Below are positions 1 through 4,765 of a stretch of DNA of 5,835 bases, piece after piece. The stretch covers positions 1 through 5,835 of the forward strand of contig JAUYPS010000003.1 of the NCBI GenBank assembly GCA_030695705.1. The letters are read 5' to 3'. Positions within the stretch are counted from its first letter, which is position 1; each line of letters starts with the position of its first letter. Under the pieces are notes generated by a model. The model worked only from the letters and a program-made list of their open reading frames with translations. It made no database searches and was not told the DNA's origin. The DNA is from a bacterium. Its GTDB lineage: Bacteria; Patescibacteriota; Minisyncoccia; 2-02-FULL-40-12; IGHO2-12-FULL-4. The translations under genes and the position numbers were made by a program.

Positions 1-172
1 CCCATCGCGTAAAACACGACAGGTAATCAGACATAACTCTGATTGGGTTTCCCCATTCGGTCATCTCCGGATCAAAGCCCGCTAGACGGCTCCCCGAAGC
101 TTATCGCAGTCACGCCACGACCTTCATCGCCTTTTAGTGTCAAGGCATCCTCCACACGCCCTTAATTGGGTC
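1..172 (-). rRNA. 23S ribosomal RNA, 5' end (partial, runs off the left edge)
   Basis: Read on the minus strand, this matches the conserved start of bacterial 23S rRNA: GTGTGGAGGATGCC near position 150, then GGCGATGAAGG, CTGCGATAAGC, and CCGAATGGGGAAACCC near position 45. These occur in the same order and at about the same spacing as in E. coli 23S. After GGGGAAACCC comes a short local helix (AATCAG / CTGATT), as expected for domain I. The mature 5' end is estimated at 168-175 by counting back from the conserved TAAGG; it is not defined exactly. Only about 170 nt are present and the rest lies outside the window. No 16S rRNA, tRNA-Ile or tRNA-Ala precedes it; the next gene upstream is a divergent protein gene, so the 23S seems to be unlinked from 16S. 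Confidence 0.96.
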
Positions 173-266
173 CCCCCTTTTGACTATGAAAATACTAATA
201 ATATTAGCACTAGACAATCTCCATCAACCTAGAAAATAAATTAGTCACAATCAAAAGGGGAGACCC
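168..266 (-). other. Inverted repeat at the 23S 5' boundary, possible processing stem
   Basis: Bases 168-172 can pair with 262-266 and 174-183 with 251-260, giving 15 pairs with one mismatch (173 opposite 261) around a 67-nt loop. An alternative inner pairing, TGACTA (181-186) with TAGTCA (242-247), also exists. The estimated mature 23S 5' end falls inside the stem. RNase III-type processing stems at rRNA boundaries normally form between leader and trailer. A stem formed only by the leader and the first bases of 23S is therefore unusual, and its role in processing is inferred. Confidence 0.6.
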
Positions 267-325
267 CACATTCCTTACAAGATTAAACCCCCAACCCGCC
301 TATTAAAATGGGTTAGGATTAATCG

Positions 326-364
326 AAATCATGTTTACCCACACCGCATGTATGGACATGATTT
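326..364. other. Small hairpin in the 23S leader
   Basis: AAATCATGT (326-334) and ACATGATTT (356-364) form a perfect 9-bp stem around a 21-nt loop. A shorter alternative, CATGT (347-351) with ACATG (356-360), competes for the same right arm. On the plus strand a T run follows (to 367), so it resembles a weak terminator in that direction, but no plus-strand gene lies to its left. On the minus strand it is within the inferred 23S leader transcript. Function unknown. Confidence 0.4.
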
Positions 365-418
365 TTTTACAATACAATTTTTTTACCCGCTATCTATTTT
401 GTTTTCAATTTTCTTTCC

Positions 419-535
419 GTTACAAGCTCTCACAAACTTTTAATAAAAAGACCGCTTAGATGCGGCTTGTGGATACAACCAAAATAACACGTGACTTTAG
501 CCGCTTTTTATTAATGACTTGTGAGAGGTTATAAC
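419..535 (-). other. Long structured element in the 23S leader
   Basis: Arms 419-435 and 519-535 pair at 15 of 17 positions. After a symmetric 4 x 4 internal loop, 440-450 and 504-514 pair perfectly over 11 bp. Inside the closed end, GCGG (462-465) can pair with CCGC at 452-455, or, as part of GCGGCT (462-467), with AGCCGC (499-504); the second option borders the long stem. A TTGT/ACAA mini-hairpin (467-478) and the palindrome CACGTG (488-493) lie in the apical region. The element begins about 16 nt after the predicted start of the minus-strand transcript, so it is probably made as the first part of the 23S precursor. It does not look like a tRNA, and I see no boxA antitermination site. It could be a leader processing or antitermination structure, or a separate small RNA. 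Confidence 0.5.
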
Positions 536-557
536 CATAGTTTATTGACTGTTCTCC

Positions 558-585
558 ATTATAGCAGGCCCGAAAATAGAGTCAA
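558..585 (-). promoter_or_regulatory. Strong sigma-70-type promoter of the 23S rRNA transcript
   Basis: On the minus strand, the -35 hexamer TTGACT (580-585) is separated by 16 bp from a perfect -10 TATAAT (558-563). The -10 is preceded by TGC, giving an extended -10 (TGCTATAAT). The predicted start is near 551, giving a leader of about 380 nt before 23S. This is the strongest promoter in the window, and it is placed exactly where an independent 23S transcription unit would need it. Confidence 0.85.
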
Positions 586-609
586 GGGCTTTTTTCACTT
601 TGAAGCATA

Positions 610-618
610 TGCTATAAG
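610..618 (+). promoter_or_regulatory. Extended -10 promoter of the SemiSWEET gene
   Basis: TGCTATAAG (610-618) is an extended -10 element carrying the same TGCTATAA core as the divergent rRNA promoter. Only a poor -35 candidate is visible (TTTTCA, 592-597, 15-bp spacing), which fits extended -10 promoters that depend little on a -35. The predicted start is near 625, about 32 nt ahead of the ATG. Confidence 0.55.
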
Positions 619-656
619 TAATCAGTACATTTAACTACCAAATTCGGAGAAAACTG

Positions 657-923
657 ATGAAGAATAAGATAACCGAAGCAATCGGACTTATTTCCGCTAC
701 CCTCACCACTTTATCCTTCGTTCCTGGGGTCATTTCAATCTGGCGCTTAAAACCGGCACCGGCCATTAGCACTTCCACAACAATGTATATAGCACTAACC
801 ATCGGAATCTTTGGTTGGATTATTTACGGTTTTAGAATTAAATCTACTCCGATTATCCTTGCGAACATCATCACTATCTCTTTGTCCATATCAGTTCTCT
901 TATACAAGATCCTCTACGGATAA
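657..923 (+). CDS. SemiSWEET-type small sugar transporter (PQ-loop / MtN3 family)
   Basis: This 88-residue membrane protein has three predicted helices (about residues 7-28, 42-59 and 65-86), the size and topology of bacterial SemiSWEETs. These work as homodimers in the cytoplasmic membrane and move small sugars down their gradient. The family pattern is clear: IGxxxATLTTxSFxP in helix 1, then a W54-x-x-Y57-G58 motif in helix 2 and PIILAN in helix 3. W54 and N70 have the same 16-residue spacing as the sugar-binding Trp and Asn of characterised SemiSWEETs. The hinge proline (P23) is kept, but the usual PQ pair reads PG. The start is set by GGAG (646-649) seven bases before the ATG. The gene stands alone, with an extended -10 promoter upstream and a terminator eight bases downstream. 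The family assignment is firm; the sugar cannot be told. Confidence 0.9.
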   Translation: MKNKITEAIGLISATLTTLSFVPGVISIWRLKPAPAISTSTTMYIALTIGIFGWIIYGFRIKSTPIILANIITISLSISVLLYKILYG

Positions 924-930
924 ACTCATT

Positions 931-952
931 GCCGAGCTAAGCTCGGCTTTTT
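931..952 (+). terminator. Rho-independent terminator of the SemiSWEET gene
   Basis: GCCGAGC (931-937), a TAA loop and GCTCGGC (941-947) form a perfect 7-bp GC-rich stem, followed by five T residues. It begins eight bases after the stop codon. Confidence 0.9.
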
Positions 953-955
953 AAT

Positions 956-989
956 AAATCAAAAAACGCCATACGGCGTTTTTTGATTT
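956..989. terminator. Bidirectional terminator between convergent genes
   Basis: A perfect 15-bp inverted repeat (956-970 with 975-989) has an ATAC loop. The inner pairs are ACGCC/GGCGT, and the outer A and T tracts give a U-rich 3' side on both strands. It lies between the SemiSWEET (plus) and the MscS-like gene (minus, stop at 1006), so it can terminate the latter and back up the former. Confidence 0.88.
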
Positions 990-1004
990 TGTTCTAGAAC
1001 AAAA
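987..1004. repeat. Perfect 18-bp palindrome next to a stop codon
   Basis: TTTTGTTCTAGAACAAAA is fully self-complementary and directly abuts the bidirectional terminator and the TAG of the MscS-like gene. With no unpaired loop it is more likely a DNA-level palindrome, or an extension of the terminator region, than a stable RNA hairpin. Function unknown. Confidence 0.5.
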
Positions 1005-1005
1005 A

Positions 1006-1698
1006 CTAGTCCTTAATCCTCTTTTTCATAGCCGCAATAAACTCTTCGGCATGTTTCTGGCCTCCGAGACCAAGAGACAAACCAAGAGCGATAGAAGCCG
1101 CTGCCACTACGCCAGTGATAACAATCTTAATAATATCCTGAGCGATGCCCAACTGATTAAGAGCCACTAATAATGAAAAGACGACTACGGCCCATTTGGC
1201 AATCGCGCCCAAAAGATTGGCTGAAATCAAATTGGCTGCCTTAACTGAAGCCATAACCAACCCCTCCAAAAACTTGGCCAACATAAGACCGATCAGCAAA
1301 ATGATAGCCGCCACGATTACATTAGGAATGTAAAGAACTACCGTGTTCAAAAACTGGCTCACTTCAGTCAAACCAAGAATATTAGCCGCGGAAAGAAGGA
1401 ACACTACTATGAAAAACCATTTGACCAATTCGCCAAAAAACAATGGGGTGTTTAATTTAAATCCGCTCCTCTCCCACACTTTTTTGAAACCGACTCCTTC
1501 CAAAGCGCGATCAATTTGAATAACTCTGACGATATGGTAAACCAGTTTGGCAATTAAAATGGCTACCAGCCAACCGACTAAGAAGACAATAATTGCCGCG
1601 ATTAATCGTGGAAGAAATTGGGCCACCGAACCGTAAAGAGATAATAAGGAAGTGCGTACTACATCCGAAGCTGCTACTGTTCCATAAGTTTCGTACAT
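1006..1698 (-). CDS. MscS-like membrane protein, conserved TM-helix repeat type, no beta domain
   Basis: The 230-residue protein is almost entirely hydrophobic, with about five membrane segments (roughly 30-55, 88-108, 122-147, 165-182 and 188-212). Two related segments, IAAIIVFLVGWLVAILIAKL near 33 and VIVAAIILLIGLMLAKFLEG near 127, look like the conserved TM-helix repeat found in the mechanosensitive-channel superfamily. The C-terminal ALGLSLGLGGQKHAEEFI (204-221) resembles the pore-lining helix of MscS, where LGLGGQ precedes the soluble beta domain. Here the protein stops nine residues later, so the cytoplasmic vestibule is missing. This short form is a known type and need not be a broken gene; an osmotic-release role is plausible but unproven. 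GGTGA four to five bases before the ATG, with AAAGGA further up, supports the start. It is transcribed alone between two terminators. Confidence 0.82.
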   Translation of the reverse strand: MYETYGTVAASDVVRTSLLSLYGSVAQFLPRLIAAIIVFLVGWLVAILIAKLVYHIVRVIQIDRALEGVGFKKVWERSGFKLNTPLFFGELVKWFFIVVFLLSAANILGLTEVSQFLNTVVLYIPNVIVAAIILLIGLMLAKFLEGLVMASVKAANLISANLLGAIAKWAVVVFSLLVALNQLGIAQDIIKIVITGVVAAASIALGLSLGLGGQKHAEEFIAAMKKRIKD

Positions 1699-1745
1699 AA
1701 AATCACCGATCCTTTCTATTTGCTCTCATGCAAAAACATAAAAGC

Positions 1746-1772
1746 TAGTTTAAATCCTAAAGATTTAAACTA
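1746..1772. repeat. Perfect inverted repeat upstream of the MscS-like gene
   Basis: TAGTTTAAATC (1746-1756) and GATTTAAACTA (1762-1772) form an 11-bp perfect stem around CTAAA. It lies 48 bp upstream of the MscS-like start codon, where a promoter or 5' UTR is expected. Its dyad symmetry and AT-rich content suggest an operator for a dimeric regulator. A weak hairpin in the untranslated leader is the alternative. I could not identify a convincing -35/-10 pair around it. Confidence 0.5.
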
Positions 1773-1838
1773 ATTTTAACATTTAATCTTCTTTATTTAT
1801 AAAAAGATATCCACAAATCACGCTTCGTGTTGCCTCAA

Positions 1839-1870
1839 AATCAAAAACGGCCTACAGGCCGTTTTTGATT
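1839..1870 (-). terminator. Rho-independent terminator at the end of the small-gene run
   Basis: A perfect 14-bp inverted repeat (1839-1852 with 1857-1870) has a TACA loop, an ACGGCC/GGCCGT core and flanking A/T tracts that give a U-rich tail on either strand. On the minus strand it starts at the TAA that would end the readthrough form of the helical ORF. It closely resembles the hairpin at 956-989. Confidence 0.88.
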
Positions 1871-1940
1871 ATTTCTGTTCAGTCCCTAATTTTTTCTCCA
1901 AATCCGACCTCATTACTTTATACTCCTCTAGTTTTTGCAG
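1869..1940 (-). other. In-frame 23-codon continuation of the helical ORF past TGA
   Basis: Directly after the TGA at 1941-1943 the same frame stays open for 23 codons, reading LQKLEEYKVMRSDLEKKLG and then TEQK, and ends at a TAA (1869-1871) that abuts the terminator. The charged, heptad-like pattern matches the residues before the TGA, so it reads as the true C-terminus of the same protein. Either the TGA is a recent nonsense mutation or sequence error, or it is read through. An independent gene here is unlikely: it would have to start at an internal ATG and encode only about 14 residues. Confidence 0.5.
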
Positions 1941-2198
1941 TCACTCTTCTTTTAAATCAGAGTAGACTTTTGCTAATCGTGAATTCTCAGAGTAATTCCA
2001 ACTACTTATAATTCCCTGCTCATCGGGAGTGGTGAGTAATTTATTATAATAATCAAATTTATCACTTCCCTCTTTAACTGCTTTTTCACAATACTCTACA
2101 GACTTATTTACATTCTCCAATTCTTTGGCAAGTTTTTCCCTTTCTTCATTCCCTTCTTCCATTGGAGATGTAATATTTTGCGGTGATTCAAACCCCAT
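1941..2198 (-). CDS. Hypothetical charged alpha-helical protein, possibly C-terminally truncated
   Basis: An 85-residue acidic protein rich in Glu and Lys, with no membrane segment or signal peptide. Residues 16-50 (EEGNEEREKLAKELENVNKS onwards) and 70-85 (ENSRLAKVYSDLKEE) look coiled-coil forming, separated by a less helical patch, LLTTPDEQGIISSW. If the stop is ignored the protein would be 109 residues. The layout helix, short D/P loop, then N/Y-rich helix vaguely recalls the PCRF N-terminal region of peptide release factors, but there is no GGQ domain and I do not rely on that. No Shine-Dalgarno is visible before the ATG at 2198 or the internal ATG at 2162 (residue 13), so the start is uncertain. 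It is the last of three small genes on this strand. Function unknown. Confidence 0.55.
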   Translation of the reverse strand: MGFESPQNITSPMEEGNEEREKLAKELENVNKSVEYCEKAVKEGSDKFDYYNKLLTTPDEQGIISSWNYSENSRLAKVYSDLKEE

Positions 2199-2247
2199 AA
2201 ATTTTCATTTTTTATTTAACTTTTATATTCGACCTTTTTGGTTGAAA

Positions 2248-2544
2248 CTATTTCCCGGTAGTTCTGACGGTTTTCTCCAAAACTCCCACTCTTTTTTGCA
2301 AATTTAAGACCTGTTTCTCCTCGCTAACAAGAATATCGTGCACTTCTTCCACTCGATATTCGACCTTCCCTAATCTTTGCTCCACTCTGTCCAAACGTTC
2401 GTCAACTGCTTCAAATCCAGTTGTCATGCGTTGTTCCAATGCTTTTAATTCTGTTTTTGCCTCACCAAAATTATCGGCCATCATCCGAGCCAGTCTCTCC
2501 AGGGTCATTTTTCCGTTTTTATTTTTTTCCTTTTTGTTTTCCAT
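2248..2544 (-). CDS. Hypothetical small coiled-coil protein
   Basis: A 98-residue soluble protein. After a Lys/Asn-rich start, the block MTLERLARMMADNF (13-26) leads into a long heptad-repeat helix: FEAVDERLDRVEQRLGKVEY (about 44-63) and onwards to VLNLQKRVGVLEKTV (about 79-93). The pattern TLExLAxM followed by GFExVDxRLDxxExRL is common in small uncharacterised proteins of candidate-phylum bacteria. No catalytic motif is present; oligomerisation through the coiled coil is the only safe inference. Two starts are possible. ATG at 2544 overlaps the upstream zinc-ribbon gene by 26 bases; ATG at 2508 (residue 13) lies 10 bases after its stop, at the conserved block. Neither has a clear Shine-Dalgarno. 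The overlap or tight spacing suggests co-transcription with the zinc-ribbon gene. Confidence 0.72.
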   Translation of the reverse strand: MENKKEKNKNGKMTLERLARMMADNFGEAKTELKALEQRMTTGFEAVDERLDRVEQRLGKVEYRVEEVHDILVSEEKQVLNLQKRVGVLEKTVRTTGK

Positions 2545-2704
2545 TTTTGTTGTTGATTATATTTCGATATTTATTTAAAAAATCGGTTACTGGTTTACCG
2601 CATTTTGAGCAAAAAGCACGTCTATCCCAATATCCTGACATGGAAGCATAGGTTGTTTCTCCTTTAATCTCTTTCTTACAAATGTCACATTTAGTCACTA
2701 GCAT
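2519..2704 (-). CDS. Small zinc-ribbon protein
   Basis: A 61-residue protein with two CxxC knuckles, C6-D-I-C9 and C32-S-K-C35 followed by G36-K-P, a spacing typical of a four-cysteine zinc ribbon. The knuckles are joined by a 22-residue linker with aromatic residues (YASMSGYWDRRAF). A short helix (VTDFLNKYRNI) and a basic Lys/Asn/Gln-rich tail follow. Such mini-ribbons may bind nucleic acid or protein, but no specific role can be read from the sequence. The start codon lies in an AT-rich stretch without a Shine-Dalgarno. It is 56 bases downstream of the hppA stop with no obvious terminator between, and overlaps or abuts the coiled-coil gene, so the three small genes may form a tail to the hppA transcript. 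Confidence 0.7.
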   Translation of the reverse strand: MLVTKCDICKKEIKGETTYASMSGYWDRRAFCSKCGKPVTDFLNKYRNIINNKNGKQKGKK

Positions 2705-2760
2705 ATTAAAAACTTAACATTCTACAATTTTCTAATCAAGTTGATAAAAACATATATAGA

Positions 2761-4752
2761 TTAAATCAGAAATCGCGCGATAAGGAGAGCTACAATATTG
2801 GTTACTTTGATCATCGGATTAATGGCGGGGCCGGCGGTGTCTTTGTAAGGGTCGCCGACCGTGTCGCCAGTCACGGCTGCTTTATGCGCCTCGGAACCTT
2901 TGCCACCATAATTCCCTTCCTCAATGTATTTCTTGGCATTGTCCCAAGCCGCTCCTCCGGAGGTCATAGAAATCGCCATAAAAATTCCGGTCACAATCAC
3001 GCCCACCAATAATCCACCCAGCGCCTGCGGGCCAAGAATAAAACCAACGGCAATTGGAAAAACAATGGGGATTAAAGCCGGAATAATCATTTCTTTAATA
3101 GCCGCCTTGGTCACAATATCAACCGCCGCGCCGTAATCCGGCCGGCCGGTGCCATCCATAATTCCGGGAATCTCCCTAAACTGCCGGCGCACCTCGTCCA
3201 CCACCGCTCCGGCCGCCCGGCCCACTGACTTCATCGTCCGCGCTCCAAAAAGATAAGGCATCATTCCGCCCAAGAACAAACCGACCAGAACTTTCACATT
3301 GGAAAGGTCGAACAAAACATGGTGTCCCAATTCAGCCAACTCTTGGGTATAAGAAGAAAACAAAATCAAAGCAGCCAAGCCGGCCGAGGCGATGGCGTAT
3401 CCTTTGGTCACCGCTTTGGTCGTATTGCCTACTGCGTCCAGCGGGTCGGTCGCGGCCCGGACCTCCGCCGGTAAGCCGGCCATTTCGGCAATTCCTCCGG
3501 CGTTGTCGGTAATCGGCCCAAAGGCATCAATTGAAACAACAATAGCCGTCAGAGAAAGCATACTCATGGTCGCCAAAGCTATTCCGTAAATTCCTCCGAA
3601 ATAAAAAGCAGAAAGAATCCCACCGACAATGACCACAATCGGCCAACCGGTTGATTCCATGGCCACCGCCAAACCGGTAATGATATTGGTACCATGGCCA
3701 GTCGTGGAGGCCTTGGCAATATCTTTAACCGGAGAGAATTTTTTCGAAGTGTAGTAATCCGTAATCCAAAAAATCAAAGCCGTTACAGCCATCCCCACCA
3801 ATAAAGAGTAGAAAATATTTAAACTGGGAATAGTAACAAAAGTGGTCACCGGACTTCTAACTATTAACCAATAAAAAATGGCTACGGATAAAATTATGGT
3901 AGCGGCCAGCCCTTTATACATTGCCCCAAGAATACTTGTGCCCGTCAATCGTACAAACCAAGAACCGACGATGGAGGCCAAGAGAGCTACCCCGCCGATA
4001 AGCAAAGGAAACAAAATTATTTGCTCCGCTCCTGAAAACAACAGAGAACCCAAAAGCATCACCGCAATAGCCGAAATCGCGTATGTCTCAAAAACATCCG
4101 CCGCCATACCCTTGGTGTCGCCGACATTGTCCCCCAGATTATCAGCAATCACCGCCGGATTGCGCGGGTCGTCTTCCGGAATACCCGCCTCTACTTTCCC
4201 AACCAAATCCGCTCCCACATCGGCCGCTTTAGTAAAAATACCGCCGCCCACTCTGGCGAACACGGAAATAAGTGAAGCACCAAGTCCTAATCCAATTAAT
4301 GATTTTATATCTTGAGTAAACCAGTAAAAAACGGTCAAAGAAAAGAGAGCCAAACCAGCCACCAAAAATCCGGTCACTGAACCACCTTTAAAAGATAAAT
4401 CAAAAGCCGATTTAATTCCTTTTTTGGCCGCTTCGGCTACGCGCACATTGGACTTCATGGCCACAAACATCCCAATGTATCCGGCCAATGTCGAAGCCAC
4501 TGCTCCCGCCGCAAAACCAAGCGCCATCAAACCCCCAAGATATTTCCACAACACCAACCCTACTATTATTCCCACCACCAAAACCACCGAAAATTCTCGT
4601 TTCAAATAAGCGCGGGCACCTTCCTCAATGGCCCTAGCGATAGACCGCATTTTTTCGTCCCCCGCCGGTTTTTTCAAAACCTGCCGCATCAAAAACAGGC
4701 CGTAGGCAATCGCGGCCAGAGAAGAAATTAACGAAAAGAGTAGTATATTCAT
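2761..4752 (-). CDS. hppA: K+-insensitive pyrophosphate-energised proton pump (membrane pyrophosphatase)
   Basis: This enzyme hydrolyses cytoplasmic pyrophosphate and pumps H+ across the membrane, recovering energy from PPi made in biosynthesis. From the chosen start it has 663 residues and about 16 membrane helices, the normal size for the family. The acidic substrate and Mg2+ loop is intact: DVGADLVGKVE (178-188), DDPRNPAVIADN (194-205), GDNVGD (207-212). So are the later conserved pieces: DAFGPITDNAGGIAEMAGLP (409-428), DNAKK (604-608) and TGDTVGDPYKDT (628-639). GNTTKAVTKG (442-451) carries Lys446 and Thr449 where K+-dependent enzymes have Ala and Gly, which marks the K+-independent, H+-pumping class. 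The frame is open to an ATG at 4824, but those 24 codons lie over the 3' end of the reverse transcriptase and encode a hydrophilic stretch. MNILLFSLISS at 4752 begins helix 1 directly, so it is preferred. The ATG is 13 bases after the RT stop; no Shine-Dalgarno or clear promoter is seen. Confidence 0.96.
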   Translation of the reverse strand: MNILLFSLISSLAAIAYGLFLMRQVLKKPAGDEKMRSIARAIEEGARAYLKREFSVVLVVGIIVGLVLWKYLGGLMALGFAAGAVASTLAGYIGMFVAMKSNVRVAEAAKKGIKSAFDLSFKGGSVTGFLVAGLALFSLTVFYWFTQDIKSLIGLGLGASLISVFARVGGGIFTKAADVGADLVGKVEAGIPEDDPRNPAVIADNLGDNVGDTKGMAADVFETYAISAIAVMLLGSLLFSGAEQIILFPLLIGGVALLASIVGSWFVRLTGTSILGAMYKGLAATIILSVAIFYWLIVRSPVTTFVTIPSLNIFYSLLVGMAVTALIFWITDYYTSKKFSPVKDIAKASTTGHGTNIITGLAVAMESTGWPIVVIVGGILSAFYFGGIYGIALATMSMLSLTAIVVSIDAFGPITDNAGGIAEMAGLPAEVRAATDPLDAVGNTTKAVTKGYAIASAGLAALILFSSYTQELAELGHHVLFDLSNVKVLVGLFLGGMMPYLFGARTMKSVGRAAGAVVDEVRRQFREIPGIMDGTGRPDYGAAVDIVTKAAIKEMIIPALIPIVFPIAVGFILGPQALGGLLVGVIVTGIFMAISMTSGGAAWDNAKKYIEEGNYGGKGSEAHKAAVTGDTVGDPYKDTAGPAINPMIKVTNIVALLIARFLI

Positions 4753-4765
4753 TAAAGTCAGTGTA

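Noticed and set aside
173..656. tRNA or 16S rRNA in the spacer upstream of 23S
   Set aside because: No cloverleaf with a TTCGA-type T loop and CCA-compatible acceptor, and no 16S 3' end (anti-Shine-Dalgarno region), was found on either strand.
1819..1829. Mini-hairpin CACG-CTT-CGTG
   Set aside because: A four-base-pair stem with no conserved context is expected by chance.
1941..1943. TGA as a sense codon genome-wide (UGA = Gly, as in Gracilibacteria/SR1)
   Set aside because: HppA, rich in glycine, uses no TGA over 663 codons. The MscS-like and SemiSWEET genes use none either, and the reverse transcriptase ends at a TGA directly before hppA. The standard code fits.
2125..2651. Plus-strand open frames at 2125-2307 and 2421-2651
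   Set aside because: They are shadows of the coiled-coil and zinc-ribbon genes on the other strand; Phe/Ser/Leu-rich, with no start signals.
2705..2760. Terminator after hppA
   Set aside because: Only a loopless ATCAACTTGAT dyad is present, with no GC-rich stem, so transcription may continue into the zinc-ribbon gene.
2924..4609. Plus-strand open frames across the hppA region (for example 3878-4315, 145 codons)
   Set aside because: They lie antisense to a strongly conserved hppA frame, have low-complexity Ala/Pro/Thr/Ile-rich composition typical of the antisense of membrane proteins, and lack ribosome binding sites.
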